Below, one piece after another: positions 1 to 11,811 of a stretch of 64,000 nt of DNA (position 1 is its first letter; each line of letters begins with the position of its first letter). This DNA comes from Glutinoglossum americanum. Taxonomy: Eukaryota > Ascomycota > Geoglossomycetes > Geoglossales > Geoglossaceae. The notes under the pieces were generated by a model. The model was not told the origin of the DNA. It was given only the letters and a program-made list of their open reading frames with translations, and did no database searches. The translations under genes were made by a program, and so were the position numbers. The stretch covers positions 62,001-126,000 of the forward strand of contig JAGHQL010000037.1 in assembly GCA_020080175.1 (NCBI GenBank), in the 5' to 3' direction.

Positions 1-1022
1 CTCTTTGGACTCTGATTGTTGAGAACCCATCCATAGGCTTCTTCACAAAAAGCTCACGTGCAGAAAACTGTATCTTAATGTTCCAGTCTGGTAACGGGTG
101 GATGGATTCTGCCACTCGATGTCAACTGGATTTCAAGTGTTGCAGTGCACATAACATCACCCTTCTTCTTTTCCTGCTAATATCTCAAATTCTACCTAGT
201 GGCTTTGATTTTTCTAACGAGCAGGTGGAAAAAACCATCATGAAACATGATTGCGCCGCGGATGAGCGGGTCTTTGTAACGACGGATAGACTGGGTCAGA
301 AACACATTCGTTTCCATCAGTACATAGGGCTCTTTCCCGTAGCCACATCACCTTCCCACAGTGTTTCCTTTCTATTAGTTACATCGGGGTATCAGCGCTC
401 ATCGTCTCCATTATGTTGATGCGCCTTGCTCGCATTTGTAGCAGTCACTTTTTTCTCTCGGCTGTGCTCCTTGTACTTCCGTTCATGGCTCTCAAAAGCA
501 CCAGTCTTCTGTTTTTTTGCGTACTTCATCTGCATTGACCACGCAAGGCGTGAGTCTGAGCTCAAAAGGCTTCTGAGCTTGAGGATTTCTATTGCACCAA
601 TTCGCCGAGGGAAAAAGAGAGCAGTGGATATGGTGAGTAATCGGTGTGGGGTAAAGGCAAGATATAGATGCAATGCTATAGTCTGAGCAGCACAGCTGTG
701 GCTGGTCGTGAGACTGAACGAGAATAAATGAGCATGCACTAAGTGAAAGAAGGCGAACCGGATGAACAACGGTGAACATACAGATACGCAGTCAGTAATA
801 TGGCAGAAGTGATACATTGCGTCCTCTTCATCCAATTCTGGTGGGGCACGTGACTCCACTCCCTGGACGCGTCTCATCCCTCTGGTTCATCGCGAGATCG
901 CATTTCTCCCCCACTTCAAAACACCACCAAAAACCAACTCGCCGCCCACTCGTTCCTCCTCCGAACGGAAAAATCGCGCCCAAGGGACCTTCGCATCCAA
1001 GGAAACAAACCCCCACCCCCCA
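1..1022. other. gene-free upstream region of HSK3
   Basis: No open frame here resembles a known protein; the longest frames on either strand look like chance. The stretch next to the HSK3 start is C-rich and probably holds its promoter and 5' leader. A CACGTGAC E-box lies at 847-854 and another TCACGTG at 54-60. Single short motifs like these occur by chance and are not assigned a role. Confidence 0.5.
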
Positions 1023-1759
1023 ATGTTACCCACGACCTCATCCTCCTCGTCCAACATCCGCCTCAGCACAGCGCCCTCGTCCATCAAACCGCGCCAGCTC
1101 TCGCACCTCCACTCGCAGCTCGCGCAGCTCCAGGCGCACCTCAGCGACCTCGAGAGCCTCCTCCGCATGACGGCCGTGCAGGCCGAGCACATACGCAACC
1201 TCGGGGGGATCCATGGGGGGTTGTGAGTACAACTACGTTTTTTTTTTTTTTCTTCTCTCTCGTCTGGTGTTCATGTGTGTATATAATATATACATGTGTG
1301 TGTGCATGTTGTCCGTCCATAGCCATATGGATGGGGAGGACAATCTCCCTAACGGAGCGGAGCTCTCCTTTTCTCTGCTTTTCTTTCTTTTCCTCCGGGG
1401 AGACCTTATTTTTCGTTTTTTTTTTTTTTTACTCTCATTTCTTTTCTATTTGTTGTTTTTTTTTTTTGGAAGTTTCATATTAACATCTACCCCCATCCCC
1501 ACCCTTTTCCTTTTTTTTTTCTTCTCTTTCCCCCTCTTGCAGGAAAACTTTCCGTTATATGCTTTTTACTTTCCCCTAGTACAAGGTACGAAGTCTAGCT
1601 AACGCTTAGGGTCTTTTTTCCGTTTTAATCCTTAGGTTCATGGCTGCGAGTAAGGTTCTAGGTGAGGAGACCGTCGCTGGCGTGGGGGTTACTACGGCAG
1701 CTTCTGGCGCGGGGTCAGGATCGGGTGCTGGGAGAGGAGGTGGAGGGCGGGTAGACTGA
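1023..1759 (+). CDS. HSK3: DASH complex subunit Hsk3 (kinetochore)
   Basis: Exons 1023-1222 and 1636-1759 give 107 residues. Hsk3 is a small coiled-coil subunit of the DASH/Dam1 ring, which couples kinetochores to spindle microtubules in fungi. The conserved core is visible: RQLSHLHSQLAQLQAHL, then DLESLLRMTAVQAEHIRNLG, then the junction GGLFMAASKVLGEE, which exists only after splicing. The donor GTGAGT follows phase 2 of a Leu codon, and the acceptor is the AG at 1634-1635 (CTTAG). Without splicing the frame stops at once, which supports the intron. That intron is 413 bases and very T-rich, long for this window. A Gly/Ser-rich tail follows the core. The gene is transcribed toward areA. The family match is strong; only the exact start is slightly uncertain. 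Confidence 0.87.
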
Positions 1760-3143
1760 GGCGGCCTGGCCTGCCTGCGGATGGCTCGCTGCGATGGGTG
1801 GGGGTTTATGGTTGGCATGCGTTTGTGGGGGTATGGGGGTTTTGTTTTTAAGAGTGGGGAGGGAGAAGCATAACGATCGTTTTGTATTATTTCTTTATTT
1901 CTGTCAGGAGAGGGGGGGGACGGCGTTTCTTTGTAAGCGAAGCAAAAGGAAGAGTTTTTCACTCGCATCGAACGCATGGTGTCATATACGGCCTTTCTTT
2001 TTTTTAATATATACCCACTTTTTCCCCTCCTCTTTTGCCTCCGTCTCTTCTTTTTCCTTTCTTTGCCCCTCACCCACCCCGGCGGAAGCCCCGACTTTTT
2101 TTTCATTTGGACAGTTCGTATATGCGTCAGATGATGGGTGGGTTTTTTGTTGAGCGGCATCTGAGTAAACTGGGATATATTGGAAAAAAAGAACGAAGAA
2201 TAGTTGGAAGTGTTCAAGCCGTATCTACGCACAACTCCGTGGCTAAATAAATCCCGCCCAAGGCTGTCTGACCTACAAGTAGGAGAGAAAAATGAGGCAC
2301 AACAAGCACAAGTAAAGGAATGAGTGCCCCCCGTTCGTGACAAGTCTATGGTCATGATAGCCTTTATAAGGATTCCACCTATTCGCGGGAGGAAAAGGAA
2401 CCCGCGACCATAGATACGTTGGTTAAGCAACAGAATTTCATAGTATCGTCCTAATTCTTCGTCACGCTTCATCTCGCATTTCACTCCCTTGCCTTCGCCT
2501 CCAGCTGTCCCCCCCCTATAAAAAGAGCAAAGAAGAACAGTTCGCGTGCAAAAGAATAAGCCGCATCATGTAGCCCCGAAATACACAGGAGGATTTGAAA
2601 TTTGCATGATGAAAAGAAAAAAAAAAAGCAAGAGGTGGGGAACGAGAGAGAAAACGGCGCGATAGAGGCCGCCGGGGTAAAAAAGGAGATTATCTACAAC
2701 AGAAACTCTTCAAGTGCCACGCCAAATTGGCAAAATATGTCCAGGAAAGATGGGAACGTTTGGAAGGAATATGCAACTAAAACCTGGGTATTCGTCGAGA
2801 CTGAAGAAAGGGCAGCGTGTGAAGAGCAGCCTCAATTGTTCCCTAAAAAACGCCTAGCGCCAGTTTCAGGGACAAAAACAAGACTCAGTACAAGCAACAG
2901 CCGCATTTACTCCTGGTGAATAAGGGTCGGGGGGGATGTCCACCGCCCACAGAACCGAGACACACTATATCCGAGTCTATGAGCCAAAAGATTTCTACCC
3001 CATCGATCATTTCCGCCGATTATCGAGTATTATATCCGCTGGCTAGAAAAGCGCTCCGCAGAAAGACAAGCGCACCCAAAAAGAATGAAAAATCCGTCAC
3101 AATGCAAAATCGTGATATGTATTCCTGGTAGGTTGCCACAGAA
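1760..3143. other. spacer between convergent HSK3 and areA
   Basis: This region should hold the 3' ends of both flanking genes. It is rich in pyrimidine runs on the + strand, which keeps minus-strand frames open without implying coding. A 292-codon minus-strand frame at 1606-2484 is of this kind and also lies antisense to HSK3 exon 2. I see no conserved protein here. Confidence 0.5.
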
Positions 3144-6034
3144 CTATAGTGACATTGTTAACCACTCCCACTCCTGGGGCCCGGTGGTAGAGCCCGCCGA
3201 AAGCGACGGACTTAGCCCGTTCATGAGCCCACCCGAGAGCTGAACAGTCTGCGGAGTCAATGATTGATTCTTCTTCCCAAATCCCTTCCCGCTAGTATCA
3301 TCTGCGTCGCCCATCTCTGAGTCTCCGCCCATGCTCTTGGAATGGCGTCTCTGGCGTTTTGGTGCGACTGGCACCGTCCGGCTGGTAGTCGTGCTCGCTG
3401 AGGTCGTAGGTGGTTTTGGGGGTGCTGCTGCGATCGGCACCACACCGCCCGGCTTTGCAGTCGCTATAGGGGGGAAACTTGTTGGGGTGCTCCCTGCGGT
3501 TGACCCATCGTGCATAGATTCATGGGCTGAAGGCGGTGACTCGGAGTCATTTACACTCTGCGCCTTCGCAGACGTTGGCGTAGTAGCTGGAGTCTGCTGA
3601 ATGGAATTTTTTCGAGTTGCCTTCTTTGAGGCTCGAGTGGATGCGCTCCCCACTGGCATAGAGTTTCCGCTACCTCTGTTTCGCTTTTTGATGACGTCGG
3701 TCTTCAACGAAAGTGGTCGCACTACGCCGTGAAGCTTTAAGAAGAGACCACACGCGTTGCAAAGCGGGTGGCCTTCAGGATTCCGTCTCCAAAGTGGAGT
3801 CGTTTGTGTGAAGCAGTTAGTGCAAGTGGTTGGGACTCCATTCGCCCCGGGATCTCCACCCTTTGTCCCATTGGGGCTTCCGGGCCGCGATGGAGCGGCT
3901 GAGCTAAAACCAGATGCGGGAGGCGAATTTGGACTTGACTGGGCTCTCTGGTTCATATTTTGCTGAACTAGTTGTGGGGCGTTTGGAGTGGAGCTTGTTC
4001 GTGCGATTTTGGGTTTTCTCGAATCTGGGCCTCGATTGCGCATATCACTAACGGATGCGCTTAACTCGTGTCCCCTAACTAAATGATCGCTCTGTCCCCA
4101 ATCTGACGCCGAAGGAACGGTCTCTGTTCCTCCAATAGTCACCGATTTCCGAGGAGGTCCACCAGGATATCTCGCAGCGTTAGTGTTGAACTGTCCTGGT
4201 AAACTAGAATCCCATTGTATTCCAGCATGAATATCCAATGAAGGATCTTCCATGGGGGAGTAATCCGATTGCATCATCATCGTTCGATGCGCAAACGCAG
4301 CCCCGTCATCCTCCTCCGCATCTGAGTCGCCACCAAAGGTGAACACATTCTCGTTTCGATTTAACGAGAGACCAGGGGATCTGGTCGCGGAGAATTCTCC
4401 ACGAAGAACCTGCGAAGGATTCACATGCTGTTGCATGGAGAATCCGGGAGATGGAAATGCCGAAGAAGGCCCGGCGCTACTTGCGGCGCTGAACACAGAG
4501 TCGCTATTGGGGTTGTAAAAGTACTGAGGGGCCATAGAGGTCGATAGATTGGAAGGTCTGGTAATATTGTAGTTGGGTAGTGTGCGCTGCGTTCTGATGT
4601 CCATAGGAGCATGATCAAAAAACATCGCTTCTCCTTCAGTAATAGGGTGAGGAGTGGAGACGGTCGATGGATAAGCGGATCCTGGAGGAGAATAATAGTC
4701 TGTAGAGTTCAAAGAGGAACCCATAGACGTCGTATGGTACATGGAAAACGGTCCGTTGGAGACGAGAGGGGAGTCGGTCGGCGAAAAGGTGAAGTTCTGC
4801 TGGTATGGGCCAGCCGAGGTAATGATGGGATCGCTATCCATATTGAAAGTGTCGATATTGAATGGTACATGAGGATGTGTGCCATGATTGAACTCGTGGC
4901 GGGGTTGATCGAGAGAGTATTCGTTGAGGTCGGGATCGGGGTCATTGGGGATCATAATGCTAGCAATTGGGGGAACCTGTGGGGAAAAGTCCGCAGGTCT
5001 TTTCCGGGTCTGGCAGGAGTTAGTATATCCCTCGCCCTGAAATAGCGGGGGGAGAGAAAGAAAAAAAAAGAAAATAAAAAGAAAACAATACATGTGAGTC
5101 CCGGAGAGGAAGGAGTCCCGAACTAACCCGTCTGTCATCAATGCTGGTCTTTCTCACGTGCCTACGTACATAATTGAACTCGCCATTCTTCAGTCGATGC
5201 GGTGGAGGAATCGGGGCAGATGCTGGTGGAAATATCTGGTGTAATTGAGGGTGGGACTGTCGGTTGTGTTGTTTAATAGGGATAGCAGCTGCAACCGCAT
5301 TCGTAGACGTAGGCCCGTGGTCACTTGGCGGAGATGGCGAAATGCCACTCGGTGAGCCCACCGAAGAAGGAAAAATGAGGTCGTCTAGATTCATAGCATC
5401 AGACTGAGAGGCATTGTCGATTGATTTCCGTAGCTGCGCAATCCCGCTAGGTGCGCTCGCCGTCGCCTCCTTCCTAGATAACAGTCTTCACGCATTCAAT
5501 CAGTCATTGGCTTAAGCGGCGAACCAAAGACGAGACACCATCCCAGGGTTGAACGTTCGTGACGTACCGAGCTTGCTCGCGCTCTTTGCGCCTCTTCAAA
5601 TTCATACCCATCATCCGCCAGGTCAGATTCTCCATCCGTTGCTGGTTGGGGAGTTGAGTCCTGGTCTTGGTATAGAGTCTCCATATCTGGGTTGCCAAAG
5701 GGTCTTTCTTTTGCATCTCATCTGGGCTCTCCAGGCCAGCGCTCGAAGCGTCGTCCCTCCAACTTGGAAAGATGAACTCGCGAAGCAGCTCCCTGCGCGC
5801 GTTAGCCTCTGCGGGTGATAGATCCAGCTTGTCTTCGAATTTGAGCTGTGCCGACGGAACAAAGGTCGTCGTCAACGTTGAGCCAGGCGTGGCTGCTTTC
5901 AGCGGTCGTCGTTGGAAGTGGAGTTGCGGAGGAGCATTGGAATCAGCCGCTGTTGTAGCAATTGCCTGGTGTTCAGATGGAGCGTTGGCGCGCATGTCTC
6001 CCCCACGCTTCAGACCATGATGCGCCTCAGACAT
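3144..6034 (-). CDS. areA: AreA/NIT2-type GATA factor, nitrogen regulator
   Basis: Exons (minus strand) 6034-5568, 5473-5128 and 5009-3144 give 892 residues, close to the length of Aspergillus AreA. AreA activates genes for use of poor nitrogen sources when ammonium and glutamine are scarce. Residues about 111-150 form the fungal AreA N-terminal domain ([20 protein letters not shown] and following). After the first splice comes [12 protein letters not shown] and MNLDDLIF; after the second, [14 protein letters not shown]. The single zinc finger is C667-x2-C670-x17-C688-x2-C691, followed by the basic VIKKRNR tail. The protein ends in WEWLTMSL, the terminus known in AreA/NIT2 to bind the co-repressor NmrA. 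Introns are 94 and 118 bases, the second with a TACTAAC branch site. All parts expected of a working regulator are present. Confidence 0.96.
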
Positions 6035-9000
6035 TGCCGACCGAGTAGGTAGTGCTCACACCAAGTGCCTATTTCGCGAGCAAGACAACGGCACGACGAG
6101 TCGAAGAAGGCCTAGGCAGATCGAAGTTGCTTTTTCCGGAGGTGGTCGAAGGAACAGGTGCGTCAGCCCCCCGTGGGAGGGAATTCAAAAAATTTGAATT
6201 CAGTCACGGCACACGAGTTCGCGGCAGAATTTGGGAGGGGAGGTGGATATCGCGGGATGTGCTGGTGGGGGGCACGATGGGTTTGGGGCGAAAGCCTGGC
6301 GAATGAAGACACCCGGGAGTGTCCTTGGGTCCCCTGCGAAAGTCAATGCAGGATGCAAGCATCCACTGCGCTATGCTGGGAACATGCCCGAGTCGATCAG
6401 CGTGCAATCAGCGTTCGCAGTGGCAAGAGGCGCGAACAGGGAGCAGGAGCTGTGGGAGCAGGGTGGAGACAGGGTCAATCGAGAGATCAATAAAAATGGC
6501 CCGTCGCTGGCCGATGATGAGCGCTCTTGCGACTGAAATCGAAGTGAAAGAAGTCAGAAGTCAGAGTGGCATTGCGGCGGAACAGATCAATGGGGGTAGG
6601 ACAAGGATGCAGGAGGCCGGTGATGTAGTTGTGCAGCCACTCTGGACGACCTGCGGATGTTACATACCAAAGAAACCCAGTGTTGTGGCTTCTTTGTTCA
6701 AAGGTTAGAAATAGTTCAGGATCGTTGAGGATGCAATAAGTTTAGTTAGTTGCCGCGCTGGCGGGCGCAGGGAAACATCAACGACCTCACATCAAGCACG
6801 AGCACGAGCACGAGCAGGAGCACGAGCAGGAGCGCGAGCAGGAGCGAGCAGAAGCAGACAGGAGCCTCTTTGCACATACACATCACCCAGCATTCCTAGC
6901 ATCACTCACCCGAAGCATGGTCCTACGCTGTAGCTGCTGTAGCTTCTTGCGTAACTCGAGTGCTCTCTGGTGGGCCGTTTTCGGGGATATTATTCCGGCG
7001 TCAGGCCTCAACGGGCGCGGCCAGCGCCTACCACGCAGCTGTCGAGTAATGTGCTACGGTAGGTACTTGGACTCGTACACCACCCTGCCGGAGACGGGCT
7101 GTCCTGCGTCTGTTGACGGATATTGTACATTAGGGGAGGTAGAGGAGTACGGGCCTCCTATTTCTTCCGATGCTCTCGTGCTGCTCCCACACACCTATGG
7201 CTAGCTGCATTGCAGCCGGCTCTTACGACGAAGATTCAAGGGCATTTCTGCTGCTGCTCTGCGTGTCTCTACTCTACTACAAATCGAATCGGACAGAGTC
7301 GACCGGCAACGACACACGCAACTCTGGAGCGTCATACACATCCCCAGACGGGGGGAGATAGCGAGCGAAGCGGAGTGGAGAGCCGCAGAGGTTTGCAGTG
7401 GGGATTTTCGCCTTTGCCCATGAAGATGCCCTGCCCAAGTGCATGTTAGCGACAAAGCTTGCTGCGGAAGTTGGGTAGAGTTGCGAGTTGCGACGCCCGA
7501 ACAACAGATGGGCCCGAAGAGCGAGGGCGAAAGATGGGAGGGCAGATTAAGCGCACCATTCGGATCCGCACATGCATCCGGTGAAAGTTACGCGGCCTGC
7601 TTGCATCCAGCATCACAGGGAAATTCCCGTGAGAAAGAGATGGCGAGATCTTGAGTCCTTTACATAGTAGACTTCTCTGCTTCCTTTTTTCTTTCTCTTG
7701 CATGGAAGATGAGAAATAAAAAAAAGTACTTTTCTCAGGCAAACCTGGATTGAGGCTAGAGTATCAAAGAGACTTTTTCGCTGGAAGGAAAAGGGTCTCG
7801 GCGGAATTTCTCGGTGGAATTTTTTTCCGCCACCCAGCGCTGTGTCCTCAAGCCAAAGTCCCGCCAAGTGGACAGATCTCTGGTCTAAGCTCTTCACGAG
7901 CCAAAGTCAACATTCTCCAACGTCCCGTTTCCCAGTCATGGCGTCCGCACTCATCCACCCTCCTCCGCCTCTTTGCTGTACGAAGTAATATTCGTTCTGC
8001 CGGGGTAATTGGATGGTGTGTCCGAGATGAGTGGGGGCACCAGGTCCCTTCGCAGAAATGCTCCATCCCAGAGAAACCTTACCGCGTTAGGGGGAACAAT
8101 CGCGTATTGTTGTTCGATTCCGCTTACACAAAACTCCCAAACCCACAAGACGAGAGCGGTCGCACTTAGTCCACGGGCTCTTGATCTGTAATTCGCCGAT
8201 CGGCGGGCTTCGTGTCGTCAGAAAGCACGTCGGTGATCGAGTCTTCCCACGAGGATCATGATGCCAAGCAACATTCCCCCCACGCTATGTGGGCATCCCA
8301 CGCAGGAAAAGTAAACACCACGTAATCCGCCTCGGCCGACTTCCCTTGTTTCAAAGTACTCTCGAGGACATAACTTCTCGCTGAACTCTGCACCTATGTG
8401 ACTAGCTTGCGGGAAACCCCCCACTGGCGGTCGGACGTTGACCACGATATTCCACGGGTCTCGCCGGTAGGATTCCCAGAGGCACTCGAACGCCGACCAG
8501 CAAAAAGCAACCACAAAGCTCCCGAGTATCCCACGAATTGCTTTTTTGAGCGGAGCTGAACGGGCTGCCCAGTTCGAGTAATGATCGGTCGCAAGAGATC
8601 TCGATTCACAGTGCTAACGGGCTGTTGTGTGAAGTGGGTGCAGGAGCACTTGCTCGAGGTTGACTGGTCGTTCGTCCCAAAAATGGGCGGAGGATCTTCG
8701 ATGGTCTTCGAGTTTTGATTCGGTGCCTGTCGTAATGTTAGCGACTTTAAGGCGTGAAAAATCTCTCTTGAGGAAAAGCATGTGGCATTGGGCACCCTAT
8801 GTCAAGCCCGAAGAGCTCTCAAGACCAGACCCGAAGTGAACACAAGTTCTAGCCAATAAAATAACCATACTGTGCGCACTTCTGTGAATGCTTGCGTGGA
8901 GCAAATGCGGTAAATCTAGGACCATGTCGCGAAGAGCATTCTTGATGAGAAGTGCGTTAAAGTCGCTGAAGGCGATGGAGGCCGTCTTATATCTCTCCCG

Positions 9001-10287
9001 ATGGCTGCACACACACTGACAGCATCCTTATCCGCCCTAAGGCCTGTAACCACAATAAAGGGCCCCCGCTCAGGCGCTGCCTAAATTTTCTGGCCGAACG
9101 TTGTTGCCTCGAATCGATATTATCGATAGTTGATAGCAGCGCGCAATGTGGTTTGTTGTACCTTAGGGACCCCTGCGGGTTTTGCTCTTGGGCTGGGGTG
9201 TCTCGCTATCGTCAGATTCAAACGCCAGTCGCTCAATCGCACGCTTCCGAATGGATAGAGGATTATGATAGACAACATCAGTAAAACGGGTGCCTGGCTC
9301 GGTCAGTCAATCGGGTGCTCGCTGTGCTCTATTAGAGTTCTCAATCATGTTCCTCCGGCATCACAATCACTAAGGTCGTGGAGCGGGCCGCGGCCTTTAT
9401 CTATTCCGGTTTGCCTCCCCTTACCAAACGCACATCGTGGATTAGATCAACCGCAAGAGATAAGAAAATCCGGGGTAAGAGAAATTCTCAATTTTGGAGG
9501 CACGTCATTCGTTGCCTATTGTTATCTACACGTTTCCCTTTCTCTTCTTTACAAGTCTGCCTGATGTCGAGCCAATCGTGCCAATCTACGTGATTGCATT
9601 GGGAAATGAAAGAAATATCCATTGAGCAACTTTGCTCGTAATCTCGTGTAATGTAGACATAGGCCACAACGTGTCTCAGAGCAGCATGCGGCGTGCAGCA
9701 TGCATCTGGTAAATGCAATGTACATGGAGAAAAGAAACATCTAGTACAGAATCCCACCAAAAAAACCGATCGCCAGATCTAATGGTACATGTACATAGGT
9801 ACAAGATGAATTTTTTGGGGTTGCCCCCAAGTTAATCATGGTCTGAAGCTTGAGGTAGTCCCGAGAGCCGCCGGCGAAGACGTGTAGAAGAGAAATAAAC
9901 AAAAGCCCTCCCAAAACGTGATGATCAACTATGAATGGTAGGCGTGGCTGTTGAGGCCTGGAGAAATCCCTGTCAGGGATAAGAGAGGCTTATCGAAAAC
10001 CTCAGATTGCAGAGGCAGACGCGATCCCCTATCGAACACCATTGTTGCAAGGAGATATGCGCCTAGAGTAGGAAGGTTGACCCAATAATCACCCTTTGAA
10101 CAATCGCGCCACCTTTGTTTTCCAACCTAGCCTGTTGTCCAATTCCACTCCCTGTACAGAAAACGAAGCCCTCTACCAATGCATATATACACCGATCCAA
10201 TATAACGCAGAAAATCTTGTCCCAGAACAATTTTGGGTCAGCTTCTCCAATACCGTCGTTTCGGTGCCATGTTGGAACTAGTATAGA
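6035..10287. other. 4.2 kb upstream region of areA, no gene recognised
   Basis: This long stretch separates the areA start from the next minus-strand gene. It probably contains the areA promoter and leader. I found no cluster of AreA-type GATA sites close to the start; one AGATAG lies near 7356. Open frames up to about 140 codons occur on both strands, but none has recognisable domains. A six-base tandem repeat lies at about 6796-6857. Confidence 0.5.
6796..6857. repeat. hexanucleotide tandem repeat (GAGCAC/GAGCAG)
   Basis: About ten imperfect copies of a six-base unit GAGCAC or GAGCAG, some interrupted by GAGCGC or truncated copies. It lies about 760 bases upstream of the areA start codon. 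It is a simple microsatellite and probably length-variable between strains. No function can be read from it. Confidence 0.8.
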
Positions 10288-11811
10288 CTATATCGCGCTA
10301 TGTGCCCCATCATGGAAGAATATCGCCGGGTTCTCGCTGAAGTGAGGGCCTTGAGATTCCTCATCTACCTGCGCTAGGTGGCCCGTGTCTTCGTACCAGC
10401 TCGTAAAGCTCTCGAGAGGCTTGCCGTTTATCTCGTGAGTTCCCCCAAAGGTGGTGCTCCAACCTGGCTGGAGGACAAATTGGCCATCTGGCGCCGCAGA
10501 AGCTGGCTCGGAAATTGAAGCCGTGAAAGAAGCGGTGCTAGTGTTAACGGAGCTCGGATACAGCTCGCTGGCAGCGGTGCCCTTGTATTCGCTGTCATAT
10601 CCGAAGTTGTTCGGGTAACTCACTGCTGAGCTTTGCAATCCGCCAACTTGTCCCAGATGCCCAAGCGACATTGACCTCAAAGGGAGTGGCCACCCGGTCA
10701 TATCGCGTGGGATTTCCGGTGAAAATCCGTTAGTGTTACCACCACATTCCACAGCACTTAGATTCGTCTGCAGAGGCATTGAGGAATACGAGCTCGGCGT
10801 AATGGGGGATTCTGCAAGCCGCCAGAAATTTGATGTAGGATCTTCCAATCCAGGTTTCTCGGTCGCTGAGAGCGATGCTGTCTCAACAAAGGCCGAAGAG
10901 GTATCCCAAGCACTTGGCCTCTCTATTCCATTCAAATAGTCGAAGGCCTTAGGCACAATAGGCGCTGTATGGGTATGAGCGAGACTCGGTCTCCGAGAAG
11001 TAGTCCTCGAATGCACACGGGAACCTTTCCCACTGGATGACACACTGCTGTTTCTTTGGCGCACACTCGTCGGGGGGTTGAACTCGTAACCCGGAGTTAT
11101 TCCTGTAGAAGGGAAGTTGTTGGGGTTATCAGATTTACCAGCTGGCTGTCCTGTACTTAAACCGGGGGATGGGGATGAGGACGTGGATGTGGATGTAACC
11201 CCCGACGTCGAATCTGTCTTGGACCCCTGACGAGTTTTCTCTGGCAACGCCTGTTGATCGACAGGAAAGAAATTACAGTCTTTCTTTAAACGGATGCAAT
11301 TAGAGCAACGCCCTTGCGAGTCATCCGACGCAAGTAAACACCGTATTTTCCTCCTCCGGCAATGCCCTATATTAAGCTTTGTCAGATAGGAAGTAAAATG
11401 TTGGTCTTGCCGTAGCTTACCACAGGCAACTGATGTTCGATGATATCCTAGTTTGTTGCGTCGTTTGTCCGCAAATGACAGTCCAGCTGCGTCTGCAGCA
11501 GCTTGCCCACGTACGTTGGGCGTCGACGCTGACCGTTTTACGGTTGAAGGCATTCCGAGGGAATTTGAAGGTCGCCGCCAGGTAGAACTTGAATTTGCTG
11601 TAAGAGGAAGTTTATGGTCTGTACGAGAAAAATGATCCAGTTCGCTTGCGAACGGTATAGGGTGAATATGAATAGAATTGCTTGAAGGAGACTGCTGGTA
11701 GGGCAAGCTAGCTGCCACCTTCTCAAGCCGGGATGTGTCCAAGGTGAGAGCCGACTCGGTTGAATGACGGATAGTCTTCGGTTTGAGCTTGATCTTGACC
11801 CCGCCAGCCAT
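10288..11811 (-). CDS. Zn2Cys6 transcription factor
   Basis: Exons (minus strand) 11811-11421 and 11366-10288 give 489 residues. This is a fungal zinc-cluster DNA-binding protein with the cluster at C130, C133, C140, C151, C154 and C161, preceded by KRRNKLGYHRTSVAC. The cluster sits about a quarter of the way in, not at the N terminus. A 54-base intron with GTAAGC donor and TATAG acceptor falls between the first and second cysteines. Only splicing restores the C-x2-C spacing (CGHC). The rest is Ser/Thr/Pro/Asn-rich with no fungal-specific transcription factor domain visible. The extended block around the cluster looks like a conserved ascomycete family, but I cannot name it or its targets. 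Confidence 0.88.
   Translation of the reverse strand: MAGGVKIKLKPKTIRHSTESALTLDTSRLEKVAASLPYQQSPSSNSIHIHPIPFASELDHFSRTDHKLPLTANSSSTWRRPSNSLGMPSTVKRSASTPNVRGQAAADAAGLSFADKRRNKLGYHRTSVACGKLRQDQHFTSYLTKLNIGHCRRRKIRCLLASDDSQGRCSNCIRLKKDCNFFPVDQQALPEKTRQGSKTDSTSGVTSTSTSSSPSPGLSTGQPAGKSDNPNNFPSTGITPGYEFNPPTSVRQRNSSVSSSGKGSRVHSRTTSRRPSLAHTHTAPIVPKAFDYLNGIERPSAWDTSSAFVETASLSATEKPGLEDPTSNFWRLAESPITPSSYSSMPLQTNLSAVECGGNTNGFSPEIPRDMTGWPLPLRSMSLGHLGQVGGLQSSAVSYPNNFGYDSEYKGTAASELYPSSVNTSTASFTASISEPASAAPDGQFVLQPGWSTTFGGTHEINGKPLESFTSWYEDTGHLAQVDEESQGPHFSENPAIFFHDGAHSAI

Noticed and set aside
847-854. CACGTGAC (CDEI-like) upstream of the kinetochore gene HSK3
   Set aside because: Attractive by association, but one eight-base site is not evidence and similar E-boxes occur at 54-60 and inside areA.
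1606-2484. 292-codon minus-strand open frame
   Set aside because: It runs antisense to HSK3 exon 2 and through pyrimidine-rich DNA that lacks stops on the minus strand. The translation is low complexity (Lys/Arg and Pro runs) with no domain.
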